A DNA stretch of 33,556 nucleotides from NIOZ-UU13 sp035528395 (GTDB lineage: Bacteria; Planctomycetota; Phycisphaerae; Sedimentisphaerales; Anaerobacaceae): positions 1-33,556 of the forward strand of contig DATKYR010000143.1 in the NCBI GenBank assembly GCA_035528395.1. Direction: 5' to 3'. The notes under the pieces were generated by a model. That model saw only the letters and a program-made list of their open reading frames with translations. It was not told the origin of the DNA and made no database searches. Positions within the stretch are counted from its first letter, which is position 1; the number at the start of each line of letters is the position of its first letter. Positions 15,834-23,693 of the stretch are shown here, in pieces. The translations under genes were made by a program, and so were the position numbers.

Positions 15834-16784
15834 ATGAGCAGGAAGCGGTTTTGGGTCTTGGGGCTGATTGCATTGGTTTTGGTTGGTGGGTGTATGAGTT
15901 TGCAGGAGGCTGCGGGGCGGGGGGATTTGGAGTATGTGAAGTTTCGGCTTGGGTTGGGGGCGAATGTCAACGATCGGAGTATATTGGCTCGCGGGGTTCC
16001 GCCTATGCATGAGGCGGCGGCTAACGGGCAGGTCGAGATGGTGGAATTGTTGCTTTCGAGGGGGGCGAAGGTTAATTTGTGGAGCATCGAGGGTAATGAG
16101 ATCGCTTTGCATCATGCGACAGGGCACGGGCATATCGAGGTTATGGAGGTTCTGATTGCGGTGGGGGCGGATCTGGAGCAGAGCGGGACCAGGGGCAATA
16201 CGCCTTTGAGTTGGGCTGCGGCGACGGGGCAAATCGAGGCGGCGAAGGTGTTGTTGGCGCATGGGGCGAATGTAAACGGCAGAGTTCGCGGGGGCTGGAC
16301 TGCTCTGCATGAGGCTTGCAGGTTCGGGCAGGTTGAGATGGTCGAATACCTGATTTTAGCGGGAGCGGATGTCAATGCGGATACTGACAGGGGGCAGCGG
16401 CCTCTGGAGGTTGCCAGTGGCGGTCAGAGGCTCGCGGTTGTCAAGGTTCTGATTGCGGCCGGGGCGGATCCACAGCATAGTGGGACCGAGACCAATACTG
16501 CGTTGATGTCAGCTGCCGAGACGGGACAGATGGAAATGGCAAAGATGCTCGTCGAGCACGGGGCAAATGTAAACGACCGGGGTCGCGCGGGTTGGACTGC
16601 TCTGCACCTGGCCTGTCAGACCGGGCGCGTTAAGATGGTCGAATACCTGATTTCGGCGAGGGCGGATGTTAACGCGGAGACCAAGGATGGTTGGCGGCCG
16701 TTGGATATTGCAAGTAGCAGGCCAAAGCCAGAGATTGTCGAGATTCTGCAGAGGCATGGAGCTAAGCACCGGCGGCGGGATTAG
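15834..16784 (+). CDS. Ankyrin-repeat lipoprotein 1
   Basis: Protein of 316 residues. A lipoprotein signal (MSRKRFWVLGLIALVLVGGC) with lipobox VGGC gives a mature protein anchored by Cys20. The rest is eight or nine ankyrin repeats of 33 residues with consensus TALHEA-G--EMVEYLI-AGADVN. Ankyrin arrays bind other proteins; the partner is unknown. Three repeats have been duplicated as one 297-bp block. The ATG at 15834 has GAGG 7 nt upstream; an in-frame GTG at 15828 is too close to that site. The next gene, 49 bp downstream, encodes a smaller relative, so the two are probably co-transcribed. Strand composition is very G-rich compared with neighbours. Confidence 0.88.
   Translation: MSRKRFWVLGLIALVLVGGCMSLQEAAGRGDLEYVKFRLGLGANVNDRSILARGVPPMHEAAANGQVEMVELLLSRGAKVNLWSIEGNEIALHHATGHGHIEVMEVLIAVGADLEQSGTRGNTPLSWAAATGQIEAAKVLLAHGANVNGRVRGGWTALHEACRFGQVEMVEYLILAGADVNADTDRGQRPLEVASGGQRLAVVKVLIAAGADPQHSGTETNTALMSAAETGQMEMAKMLVEHGANVNDRGRAGWTALHLACQTGRVKMVEYLISARADVNAETKDGWRPLDIASSRPKPEIVEILQRHGAKHRRRD
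16153..16746 (+). repeat. Two tandem 297-bp ankyrin blocks
   Basis: Block 1 about 16153-16449 and block 2 about 16450-16746 encode two copies of a 99-residue, three-ankyrin unit. Matching landmarks are AD-QHSGT/ADLEQSGT, GANVNGR/GANVNDR, GGWTALHEAC/AGWTALHLAC and MVEYLI. The blocks have diverged, so the duplication is not recent. Confidence 0.75.
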
Positions 16785-16833
16785 CGGCAGCATCGTGAAG
16801 GTTCCGAGTGGATTGCTGAAAGGATAGTTGGTT

Positions 16834-17286
16834 ATGAGGGCGATTCTGGGTGTGGTCTTGGTTTGTGTTGTTCTGGGGGGCGGGGGGTGCTATTACACCC
16901 GCAATGATACGGAATTTCATTGGGTTATGCGACGGCGTGAGTTTGCCAAGGCCGAGACGATGGTTGAGAGGAACCCGCGGGTGATCGAAAATCTGGGTCA
17001 GCACGGGCAGACGGCGCTGTTTCAGGCAATCAGAAGATATGATTGGGAGGCATTTGAATGGCTGTTGGCGAAGGGGGCGAATGTTAATACACGGGATCGG
17101 TGGAAGCAAACGCCATTGCATATTGCGGTGATGGAGGGGCGGGCGGATATGGTTGAGCGGCTGATCCGGGAGGGGGCCGATGTTAACGCGAAGAACTACA
17201 AAGGTTGGACGCCTTTGTATTTTGCCAGGATGTATAACAGGGAGGAGATTGTGGGTATTCTACGGGAGGCCAGGGCGATGGAGTGA
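16834..17286 (+). CDS. Ankyrin-repeat lipoprotein 2
   Basis: Protein of 150 residues. A signal peptide with lipobox GGGC (MRAILGVVLVCVVLGGGGC) is followed by about three and a half ankyrin repeats: HGQTALFQAIRRYDWEAFEWLL, QTPLHIAVMEGRADMVERLI and GWTPLYFARMYNREEIVGIL. The first repeat region (EFHWVMRRREFAKAETMVE) is degenerate. The ATG at 16834 has AAGGA 9 nt upstream; the in-frame TTG at 16828 is too close to that site. It is a shorter paralogue of the preceding gene and likely shares its transcript and membrane location. Confidence 0.85.
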   Translation: MRAILGVVLVCVVLGGGGCYYTRNDTEFHWVMRRREFAKAETMVERNPRVIENLGQHGQTALFQAIRRYDWEAFEWLLAKGANVNTRDRWKQTPLHIAVMEGRADMVERLIREGADVNAKNYKGWTPLYFARMYNREEIVGILREARAME

Positions 17287-17455
17287 TTGCCAAGCGATTG
17301 CCAATTGTCGATTCTTGGTCAGGCAATGGATCAGATCAGGCGATTGGCGGTTAATGCGCAATGTTTTAAATAGATTTAGCTACCGCCACTTCGTGTCTCC
17401 ACTTCGCCCCTGTGTTTTCGTTGAAAAAAAGATAAACCGGAAAATGCAGTTTCAA

Positions 17456-18955
17456 TCACGAGGCCTTGTAAATTTTTGCTTCCTTGCCGGGGACCTGAAC
17501 GTTCAGGCGGCCATCTTCAACGGCAACCGTGTCTGCCGAATCGAGCAAATTAACAAAAGTTTTGCCCTTTAGATTGTCTTTAATCCGCTGCGGGATATTT
17601 GCATTTTCATCGAACCTGATGGTGACGGGAGAAGGCATATTCTCAAAACCGTTGTTTATTACGACAATTATCGTGTTGCCTTTGAATTCCCTCAGATAGG
17701 AATATACAAAATAATCCGAGAACAGGGTGAAAAGATAGCCGTATCGAACGGCTTCGTTTTGGCCCCTAATGTCGATGAGCTTTTTCGTGTGCTCGAATAT
17801 TTCCTTCTCATATTCGTATTGTTCGAGCGGCATACAATTCTGACCGAATATTTCCCAGCGCATATCACGTCTGTTGTCGGGGTCGCAGTATCCTTCCATA
17901 CCGATTTCGGTGCCGTAATAAATCTGAGGGATGCCCCTGGTCGTGAATAAAAACGACAAACCCAGCTTAAGTATCTTATTGGCCCTGACTCTGTCCCAGC
18001 GTCCCCACCTGTCCATAACCTCGGTTATGAATCTCTTGCTGAGGTCATGGTTGTCAAGAAGAGTTACCAGCCTGTTGGCATTGGTGTACAGCTTGTCATT
18101 GTCCAGTATTCCGCGAGGCTCGAACTGCGAAATTCTCGGCCTTGCGATGGTAGTCATACTTTCATTGTAGATAAAGGTCTTCTTCACCACCTCGCACAGG
18201 GGAAAGTCGAACAAGGTATCGAAATCGTGCTCCTTTTGATAACGTGAAATCGAACCGATATCCCATTCAAGAACCTCTCCTATCAGGGTTATGTCCGGGT
18301 GCTTACCCTTGACGTAGGATTTAAAATGATACCAGAAGGTGTCTTCAACATGATTTACAGTATCCATCCGAATCGCATCAATTTGAGTCTGCTCAATCCA
18401 CTCCGTGATATTGTTGACGAAATAATCAACCACATCGGGCTTGCTATGATTTAAGTCGGGCAGGCCGCATAACTGGCTTTTGGCCAGGTCATCGGAATCG
18501 CCTTCGTTAAACCAGTCATCTTTTATTTCTTTTTCAGGATACTGAGTATAGGTCTCGTTATGGTAGCCGGTATGGTTGACCACCATATCAAGAATGAGCT
18601 TTATGCCGTTTTCATGCAATTTTACAGAGAGGCGTTTTAAGTATTCCTTACTACCTTCGGCCAAGGCAGGGTCGTTAGAGTATAAATGCGGGTCGACCTT
18701 GTTAAAATCCAGCGCCCAGTATCCGTGGTACCCATCGCTATCACCGACACGCCCGACGCTAAGATAGACCGGGGTTATCCATAAGGCGGTTATGCCAAGG
18801 TTTTTCAGGTACGGTATTTTCTCAACGATACCTGCAAAATCGCCGCCATGATACCTTCTCAGCTCGTTCTTATCAACCAAGGCGTTATTGCCGCTATCGG
18901 CGTCAAAGAACCTATCGGTGAGTATGAAATAAATCACATCATCCTGCGTTATCAT
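17456..18955 (-). CDS. Cytoplasmic GH13 alpha-amylase family glycosidase
   Basis: Protein of 499 residues without a signal peptide. All four GH13 regions are clear: DMVVNH near 123-128, DAIRMDTVNH near 193-202 with nucleophile Asp198, LIGEVLEW with acid/base Glu227, and LLDNHD with Asp304. GYHGYWALDFNKVDPH near 75-90 is the usual barrel strand 2 segment. A beta-sandwich C-domain covers about 410-499. The substrate is an alpha-glucan or maltodextrin. Amylase, cyclomaltodextrinase or neopullulanase cannot be separated by eye, but the lack of export suggests use of stored or imported maltodextrin. GGGAGGT lies 8 nt before the ATG. It is divergent from lpxK, with 98 bp between them. Confidence 0.92.
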   Translation of the reverse strand: MITQDDVIYFILTDRFFDADSGNNALVDKNELRRYHGGDFAGIVEKIPYLKNLGITALWITPVYLSVGRVGDSDGYHGYWALDFNKVDPHLYSNDPALAEGSKEYLKRLSVKLHENGIKLILDMVVNHTGYHNETYTQYPEKEIKDDWFNEGDSDDLAKSQLCGLPDLNHSKPDVVDYFVNNITEWIEQTQIDAIRMDTVNHVEDTFWYHFKSYVKGKHPDITLIGEVLEWDIGSISRYQKEHDFDTLFDFPLCEVVKKTFIYNESMTTIARPRISQFEPRGILDNDKLYTNANRLVTLLDNHDLSKRFITEVMDRWGRWDRVRANKILKLGLSFLFTTRGIPQIYYGTEIGMEGYCDPDNRRDMRWEIFGQNCMPLEQYEYEKEIFEHTKKLIDIRGQNEAVRYGYLFTLFSDYFVYSYLREFKGNTIIVVINNGFENMPSPVTIRFDENANIPQRIKDNLKGKTFVNLLDSADTVAVEDGRLNVQVPGKEAKIYKAS

Positions 18956-19053
18956 TTGACCTGACCTCCCTTTTAATAAGATTTACTTTACTATTTTCCA
19001 TCGACCATTTACTATTATTTGCTGTAAATTATTTCTCAAATACTGTTTAAACA

Positions 19054-20160
19054 ATGAACCAGGATAATTTTAAAAAATTGATATCAGGTAAAAAAACCGG
19101 CTTGGGTGCGGGGCTATTGCGTTTGCTTTTAGGGGTCGCTGCGGCCGGTTACTCGATTGCTGTTCGGCCGCGCAATTTTCTATATTCCAACGGATGGCTG
19201 AAAGCACATCGCGCAGATGCAGTGGTCATAAGCATCGGTAACATAACCGTAGGCGGGACAGGTAAGACGCCGCTTGTGGTCTGGCTGTGCAAACAGATAA
19301 TTTCAGATTCCAAATTTCAGATTTCAAGTTCTCAGTGTGCAATACTTACGCGAGGATACAAGGCAGCGAAAGACTCAAGAGGCAAGACTCAAGACTATAG
19401 AGATGAGCCGGCTATTTTGGCCGAAAGTTGTCCGGAGGTCAATGTGATTGTCAATCCGGACCGCGTTGCAGGAACAGCTGAGGCCATTAACAAATTTGGC
19501 GCGAAAGTTCTGATTATGGACGATGGATTTCAACATCGGCGATTAGTTAGAGACCTGGACATTATAACCATTGACGGGACACAACCTTTCGGCTACGGCA
19601 AAATGCTTCCAGCGGGGCTGCTCAGAGAGCCCATCGCATCACTTAAGCGGGCCGGCGCCGTTGTTATTACCAGGTGCGACCAAATCACCGAGGCTGAATT
19701 GAGCGAAATTGAAAAGAAGCTGGAAGCAATCAATCCGAATATGATAATTGCAAGGTCGATACACTCCCCCGCTTATGTAAAATCAACGGATAATAAAGAA
19801 ATCAGTCTCGACCACCTCAATGACAAAAAGATATTTGCCTTTTGCGGTATCGGCAATCCGGACTCTTTTTTGAACACAATTAAAAGCCTGAGCTGCGACC
19901 TTGCCGGCGAAAAGGTTTATAACGACCACCACCACTACACAGACGACTGTTTAACTGATATTTACCAACAAGCCGAATGCCTCAAGGCGGACTTGATACT
20001 GACCACACAAAAAGACTGGACCAAAATCAAACGGCTGGCATTGTTGAAAAAAGACATCCCGCTTGGATATATAGGCATTGAGATAAAATTCTTAGCTGGG
20101 GAGAAAAAACTAAGAGGCTTGATTGAAAAGACGTTAGCAGGTAAAATCCAGCAAAAGTGA
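19054..20160 (+). CDS. lpxK: Tetraacyldisaccharide 4'-kinase
   Basis: Protein of 368 residues. It adds the 4'-phosphate to the lipid A disaccharide at the inner membrane. An N-terminal hydrophobic patch (about 20-35) is the usual membrane contact. SIGNITVGGTGKTP at 60-73 is the LpxK P-loop, and MDDGFQHRRL near 155-164 is the second hallmark. DRVAGT, RAGAVVITRCDQ, FAFCGIGNPDSF and LTTQKDWTKI complete the family pattern. No Shine-Dalgarno is visible before the ATG. It is first in the LPS block, and hldE follows after 21 bp. Its presence indicates an outer membrane with lipid A. Confidence 0.93.
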   Translation: MNQDNFKKLISGKKTGLGAGLLRLLLGVAAAGYSIAVRPRNFLYSNGWLKAHRADAVVISIGNITVGGTGKTPLVVWLCKQIISDSKFQISSSQCAILTRGYKAAKDSRGKTQDYRDEPAILAESCPEVNVIVNPDRVAGTAEAINKFGAKVLIMDDGFQHRRLVRDLDIITIDGTQPFGYGKMLPAGLLREPIASLKRAGAVVITRCDQITEAELSEIEKKLEAINPNMIIARSIHSPAYVKSTDNKEISLDHLNDKKIFAFCGIGNPDSFLNTIKSLSCDLAGEKVYNDHHHYTDDCLTDIYQQAECLKADLILTTQKDWTKIKRLALLKKDIPLGYIGIEIKFLAGEKKLRGLIEKTLAGKIQQK

Positions 20161-20181
20161 TTAACGATTGGCTTATGTTTT

Positions 20182-21666
20182 ATGTATGAAAACCTGCTAA
20201 AAACGGTAACGAATCTCGGCTCGCCGAAAGTTCTGGTTGTGGGTGATTTTATGCTCGATGTCTATATCTACGGCGATGCGATGAGAATCAGTCCGGAGGC
20301 GCCTGTGCCGGTACTGAAAGTTACCAAAAGGGAATATCGCTGCGGCGGAGCAGGCTCCGTAGCCGCCGATATAGCCGCCTTGGGGGCGAGACCTTTGTGT
20401 CTGGGTGTTATCGGAGACGACCAGAACAGCGAAATCCTTAAACAAAAGCTGACAGAAATCGGGGCTGATATCAGCGGCCTTCATAAAGTAAGCAACCGCC
20501 CCACCATCAGCAAACAAAGACTCATAGGTCTTGCACAACATATTCATCGGCAGCAATTAATCAGAATGGACTATGAGCCTACAGAGCCACTCGCTGATGA
20601 AGTAAACGAGGCGATTTTGCAAACTTACAAAGACAAATTAGAATCGGCTGATATTGTTTGCCTGCAGGACTATGACAAGGGTCTGCTTAGTCCGGCGGTT
20701 TGTCAAGAAATGATACAATTGGCCCGTGAAGCAGACAAAAAGGTCATCGTTGACCCTTCACTGACAAGCGATTATTCCAAATACCTCGGTGCCACCGTCA
20801 TTACGCCGAACCGCAAAGAGACTTCCGCGGCGGTGGGTTATGAGATAACAAATGCAGAAACTGCTTCCAAGGCAGCAGAAGAGCTTGCAGGAAAGTTTAA
20901 GCTCGATGCTGTGGTAATCACACTTGATAAGGAAGGCGCATATCTTAGAACAGAAGATATAAGTCAAATCATACCCACGAGGGGCCGCAGTGTTTATGAT
21001 GTTACCGGAGCAGGTGATATGGTTTTGGCGACGCTTGCAATAACTTTGGCCGCCGGTTGTGATTACGAAACCGCCGTGCAGCTGTCCAACATAACCGGTG
21101 GAATCGAAGTGGAAAAATTCGGCACTGCGACGGTAACCATTGAAGAAATAGTCAATGAGATTGTTAATCAGAAGCGAGGTGCAAGCGGCAAGGTGCGCTC
21201 GATTGACCTTTTGCTGGACGAACTTACCTGGCATCGCAAGGGAAAAAAGACTATAGTCTTTACAAACGGCTGTTTTGACGTGATACATAAAGGGCATATC
21301 GAATATCTGAAATTTTGTAAGTCGCAGGGTGATGTAGTTGTTGTCGGACTAAATAGTGACAGCTCAGTAAAGATTATTAAGGGCCCTGCTCGACCAATTA
21401 ATAATCAACACGACAGAGCCATTGTCTTAGCTGCATTGGAAATGGTCGATTATATTACGCTCTTCGATGAGCCGGACCCACTTAACTTAATCAAGAAAGT
21501 AAAGCCGGACGTATTAGTGAAAGGCGAGGACTGGGCAGAGAAAGGCGTTGTCGGCCGTGAATTTGTTGAATCCCTCGGCAGCAAGGTCGTTCTTGCGCCG
21601 TTGGTGGAAGGCAAAAGCTCAACCGTAATAATCGAAAAAATGAAGGCACGGGAAGCAAAATCCTGA
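20182..21666 (+). CDS. hldE: Bifunctional heptose 7-phosphate kinase / heptose 1-phosphate adenylyltransferase
   Basis: Protein of 494 residues with both HldE halves. Residues 1 to about 330 are a ribokinase/PfkB-type kinase (VVGDFMLDVYIYGDAMRISP at 19-38, DVTGAGDM near 271-278). Residues about 340-494 are a nucleotidyltransferase (FTNGCFDVIHKGHIEYL with the HxGH-like signature near 360-376, then GLNSDSSVK). It phosphorylates heptose 7-phosphate at C1 and, after GmhB acts, joins the product to AMP to give ADP-heptose. Its last codons and TGA stop lie in a 21-bp sequence that occurs again at the start of gmhA, see 21651-21808. The stop and an ATG overlap as TGATG. Confidence 0.95.
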   Translation: MYENLLKTVTNLGSPKVLVVGDFMLDVYIYGDAMRISPEAPVPVLKVTKREYRCGGAGSVAADIAALGARPLCLGVIGDDQNSEILKQKLTEIGADISGLHKVSNRPTISKQRLIGLAQHIHRQQLIRMDYEPTEPLADEVNEAILQTYKDKLESADIVCLQDYDKGLLSPAVCQEMIQLAREADKKVIVDPSLTSDYSKYLGATVITPNRKETSAAVGYEITNAETASKAAEELAGKFKLDAVVITLDKEGAYLRTEDISQIIPTRGRSVYDVTGAGDMVLATLAITLAAGCDYETAVQLSNITGGIEVEKFGTATVTIEEIVNEIVNQKRGASGKVRSIDLLLDELTWHRKGKKTIVFTNGCFDVIHKGHIEYLKFCKSQGDVVVVGLNSDSSVKIIKGPARPINNQHDRAIVLAALEMVDYITLFDEPDPLNLIKKVKPDVLVKGEDWAEKGVVGREFVESLGSKVVLAPLVEGKSSTVIIEKMKAREAKS

Positions 21667-21808
21667 TGAACAAGGTAAGCGTTCTTTCCGTCATTGTGAG
21701 TTCGCCTGCAACGGACGAAGCAATCTAAAACGTAGCGGATGAGATTGCCACGGCCTGCTTCGCAGACCTCGCAATGACAGACATATAGGAAGCAAAATCC
21801 TGATGAAC
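21651..21808. repeat. Dispersed repeat inserted between hldE and gmhA, with 21-bp direct duplication
   Basis: The 21-bp sequence GGAAGCAAAATCCTGATGAA+C occurs exactly at 21651-21671 and again at 21788-21808. Between the copies lie 116 bp with near-inverted ends: CCGTCATTGTGAG near 21689 and CTCGCAATGACAG near 21768 (11 of 13 complementary). The left copy holds the hldE stop, the right copy the gmhA start. The orphan ATG in the left copy opens a 20-codon frame (21666-21728). Confidence 0.85.
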
Positions 21809-22402
21809 GAAGATATAAGAAAACAAATTATCGAGACCATCGAAACACACAAAAAGATGACCGCTGAATTCGAGACAAGCGGTATCGAAAAGGTCGTATC
21901 AATTGCCGAGGCCATAACAAAAGCATTAGAGCACAACGGCACCGTTTATCTCTGCGGCAACGGAGGCTCAGCAGCGGATGCTCAACATATAGCCGGCGAA
22001 TTGGTGGGTAGATTCAAAAGGGAACGAAAGGCTTTAGCAGCGGTGGCACTTACAACCGACACTTCCATAATCACGTCCATTGCCAACGATTACGCTTATG
22101 AGAACGTCTTTTCACGGCAGGTAGAAGCGCTGGTCAGAAAAGGTGATATTCTGTGGGCTTTTTCGACCAGCGGCACTTCGGCGAATGTCATTGCCGCCGC
22201 CGAGTCAGCAAAGAAAAAAGGGGCCTATGTAATAGCCTTTAACGGTGCGAATAACAGCAAGCTCGAACAAATTGCCGATATTTGTTTTTGCGCCGATGCC
22301 GAATCAACGGCGCGCAGCCAGGAAATCCATCAGCTTGCTTATCATATAATCTGTGACCTTGTGGAGTGCAGTTTTGCCAATAACCAAGCTAAGAGTATCT
22401 AA
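21803..22402 (+). CDS. gmhA: Sedoheptulose 7-phosphate isomerase
   Basis: Protein of 199 residues, normal length. The SIS fold is shown by YLCGNGGSAADAQHIAGELV near 48-67 and LWAFSTSGTSANVIAAAESA near 113-132. TTDTSIITSIANDY and RSQEIHQLAYHIICDLVE carry active-site residues (Glu and His). It converts sedoheptulose 7-phosphate to D-glycero-D-manno-heptose 7-phosphate, the first step to ADP-heptose. No Shine-Dalgarno is seen. Its ATG sits in the right copy of the 21-bp duplication that matches the hldE end, so the two genes probably once overlapped as TGATG. Confidence 0.95.
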   Translation: MNEDIRKQIIETIETHKKMTAEFETSGIEKVVSIAEAITKALEHNGTVYLCGNGGSAADAQHIAGELVGRFKRERKALAAVALTTDTSIITSIANDYAYENVFSRQVEALVRKGDILWAFSTSGTSANVIAAAESAKKKGAYVIAFNGANNSKLEQIADICFCADAESTARSQEIHQLAYHIICDLVECSFANNQAKSI

Positions 22403-22430
22403 TAAAATGAGATTTATCATTTGAAACTCA

Positions 22431-22488
22431 GAGATTGCCACGGCCCCCTGCTTTCTTACGAAAGCAAGACAGGGGCCTCGCAATAACA
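22431..22488. repeat. Second copy of the hldE-gmhA repeat, with a hairpin
   Basis: It begins GAGATTGCCACGGCC and ends GGCCTCGCAATAACA, like the right half of the element at 21672-21787. Its centre differs and forms a hairpin (22442-22477) with stem GGCCCC...GGGGCC and inner stem GCTTTC-TTAC-GAAAGC. A T6 run follows near 22490, so it may also stop some transcripts after gmhA. Confidence 0.75.
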
Positions 22489-22526
22489 TTTTTTGTTAGA
22501 GCCTTCAAGGATAAGTTTTAATAAAA

Positions 22527-23693
22527 ATGTCTGACAAAGCTATATTTTTAGACCGTGACGACACGCTGATTGAAGATACCGGCTATATCAATAGTCCGGA
22601 GCAGGTAAAGCTGCTGGAAGGCGTTGCTGAGGCACTTATTGAGCTTAAAGCCCTCGGGTATAAGCTGGTCGTTGTCACGAACCAGTCGGCTGTGGCACGT
22701 GGTATCGTTACTGAGAAAGTCCTTGGCGAAATTCACAACCGCTTAGAGCAACTTTTGGCAGAAAAGAAGGCATTTTTAGACGGGATTTATTACTGTCCGT
22801 ATCATCCGGATGGAGCAGTTAAAAAATACCGTAAAGAAAGTGACTTCAGAAAGCCGAATCCGGGAATGCTGCTGAAAGCCGCTGAGGAGATGGATATCGA
22901 TCTTGGTCAATCCTGGTGCGTTGGGAATAGCATCAGCGACATGGAGGCCGGTTTACATGCCGGCTGCAAAACCATATTGATAGACCTTCCCTCCCATCAA
23001 CAACGGCTCGAGCCGGGCCAGCCCAGGCCGGACTACAAGGCTGTAAATATTAAGGAGGTGGTCAATATCATAAAAAAACATCACCGTTCGTCCGCTGAGG
23101 TGGAAGTGCAAGCTCAGTCGGCCCCAACGGTTCAAACTGAACGGATTCGGCAAGCTACTGAACAAATTCCCGAGGCCGTCGAACCGGCTTCACAAGCTAC
23201 TGAACAAATTCCAGAGGCCGTCGAACCGGCTTCGCATGCTACTGAACAAATTCCAGAGGTCGTCGAACCGGCTTCGCAAGCTACTGAACAAATACCAGAG
23301 GTCGTTGAACCGGTTTCGCAAACCACTGAACAGACTCCGGAGTTTGCTGAACCGGTCTCGCAAATCGAGGAACAGCAACTTCAATCAGCGCTACAAGAGC
23401 CGCAAACACAATCCAGAGAAGAGGACATTACCGGTGACAGAACCGAACAGCTGCTAAACAGCATTCTCAAACACCTAAAAAGTATGCAGCGGACCGATAT
23501 GTTCGGTGAGTTTTCCATAATGAGACTGATGGCCGGCATTATACAAATTCTTGTTCTGTTTTGTTTGTTGATGACCATATGGTTCCTGATGAGTCCAAAC
23601 AGGCAGGACAATTCGGTCTTCATTGCACTCGGCTTTGCTATGGTCTTACAGCTTATGTCATTAACTTTCTACATAATGCAGGGAAAGAAATAG
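22527..23693 (+). CDS. gmhB: Heptose 1,7-bisphosphate phosphatase fused to a repeat linker and two membrane helices
   Basis: Protein of 388 residues, about twice the normal GmhB length. Residues 1-185 are a HAD phosphatase: LDRDDTLIEDTGY with nucleophile Asp9 and Asp11, VVVTNQSAVARG, DGIYYCPYHPDG, RKPNPGML, and VGNSISDM. It should remove the C1 phosphate of heptose bisphosphate for HldE. Residues 209-278 are five copies of a 14-residue unit, (Q/H)ATEQIPEAVEPAS. Residues about 334-355 and 364-384 are membrane helices. In the E. coli enzyme the zinc site uses CxH plus CxC; here CxH (90-92) remains but CxC is replaced by SDF (105-107). The usual GD of motif IV is GN. The catalytic call is still likely. 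Confidence 0.88.
   Translation: MSDKAIFLDRDDTLIEDTGYINSPEQVKLLEGVAEALIELKALGYKLVVVTNQSAVARGIVTEKVLGEIHNRLEQLLAEKKAFLDGIYYCPYHPDGAVKKYRKESDFRKPNPGMLLKAAEEMDIDLGQSWCVGNSISDMEAGLHAGCKTILIDLPSHQQRLEPGQPRPDYKAVNIKEVVNIIKKHHRSSAEVEVQAQSAPTVQTERIRQATEQIPEAVEPASQATEQIPEAVEPASHATEQIPEVVEPASQATEQIPEVVEPVSQTTEQTPEFAEPVSQIEEQQLQSALQEPQTQSREEDITGDRTEQLLNSILKHLKSMQRTDMFGEFSIMRLMAGIIQILVLFCLLMTIWFLMSPNRQDNSVFIALGFAMVLQLMSLTFYIMQGKK
23151..23360 (+). repeat. Five tandem 42-bp units inside gmhB
   Basis: Units start at 23151, 23193, 23235, 23277 and 23319. Each reads CAAGCTACTGAACAAATTCC and so on. Units 1-4 are nearly identical and unit 5 is more diverged. The frame is kept, giving a Glu/Pro-rich linker. There are no spacers, so it is not a CRISPR array. 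Confidence 0.9.

Noticed and set aside
15744..16310. 188-codon open frame on the minus strand
   Set aside because: It is antisense to the ankyrin lipoprotein and rich in Pro/His/Arg as expected from the complement of G-rich repeats.
23151..23360. Possible CRISPR array
   Set aside because: The 42-bp units are contiguous with no spacers, keep the reading frame of gmhB, and no cas gene is present.
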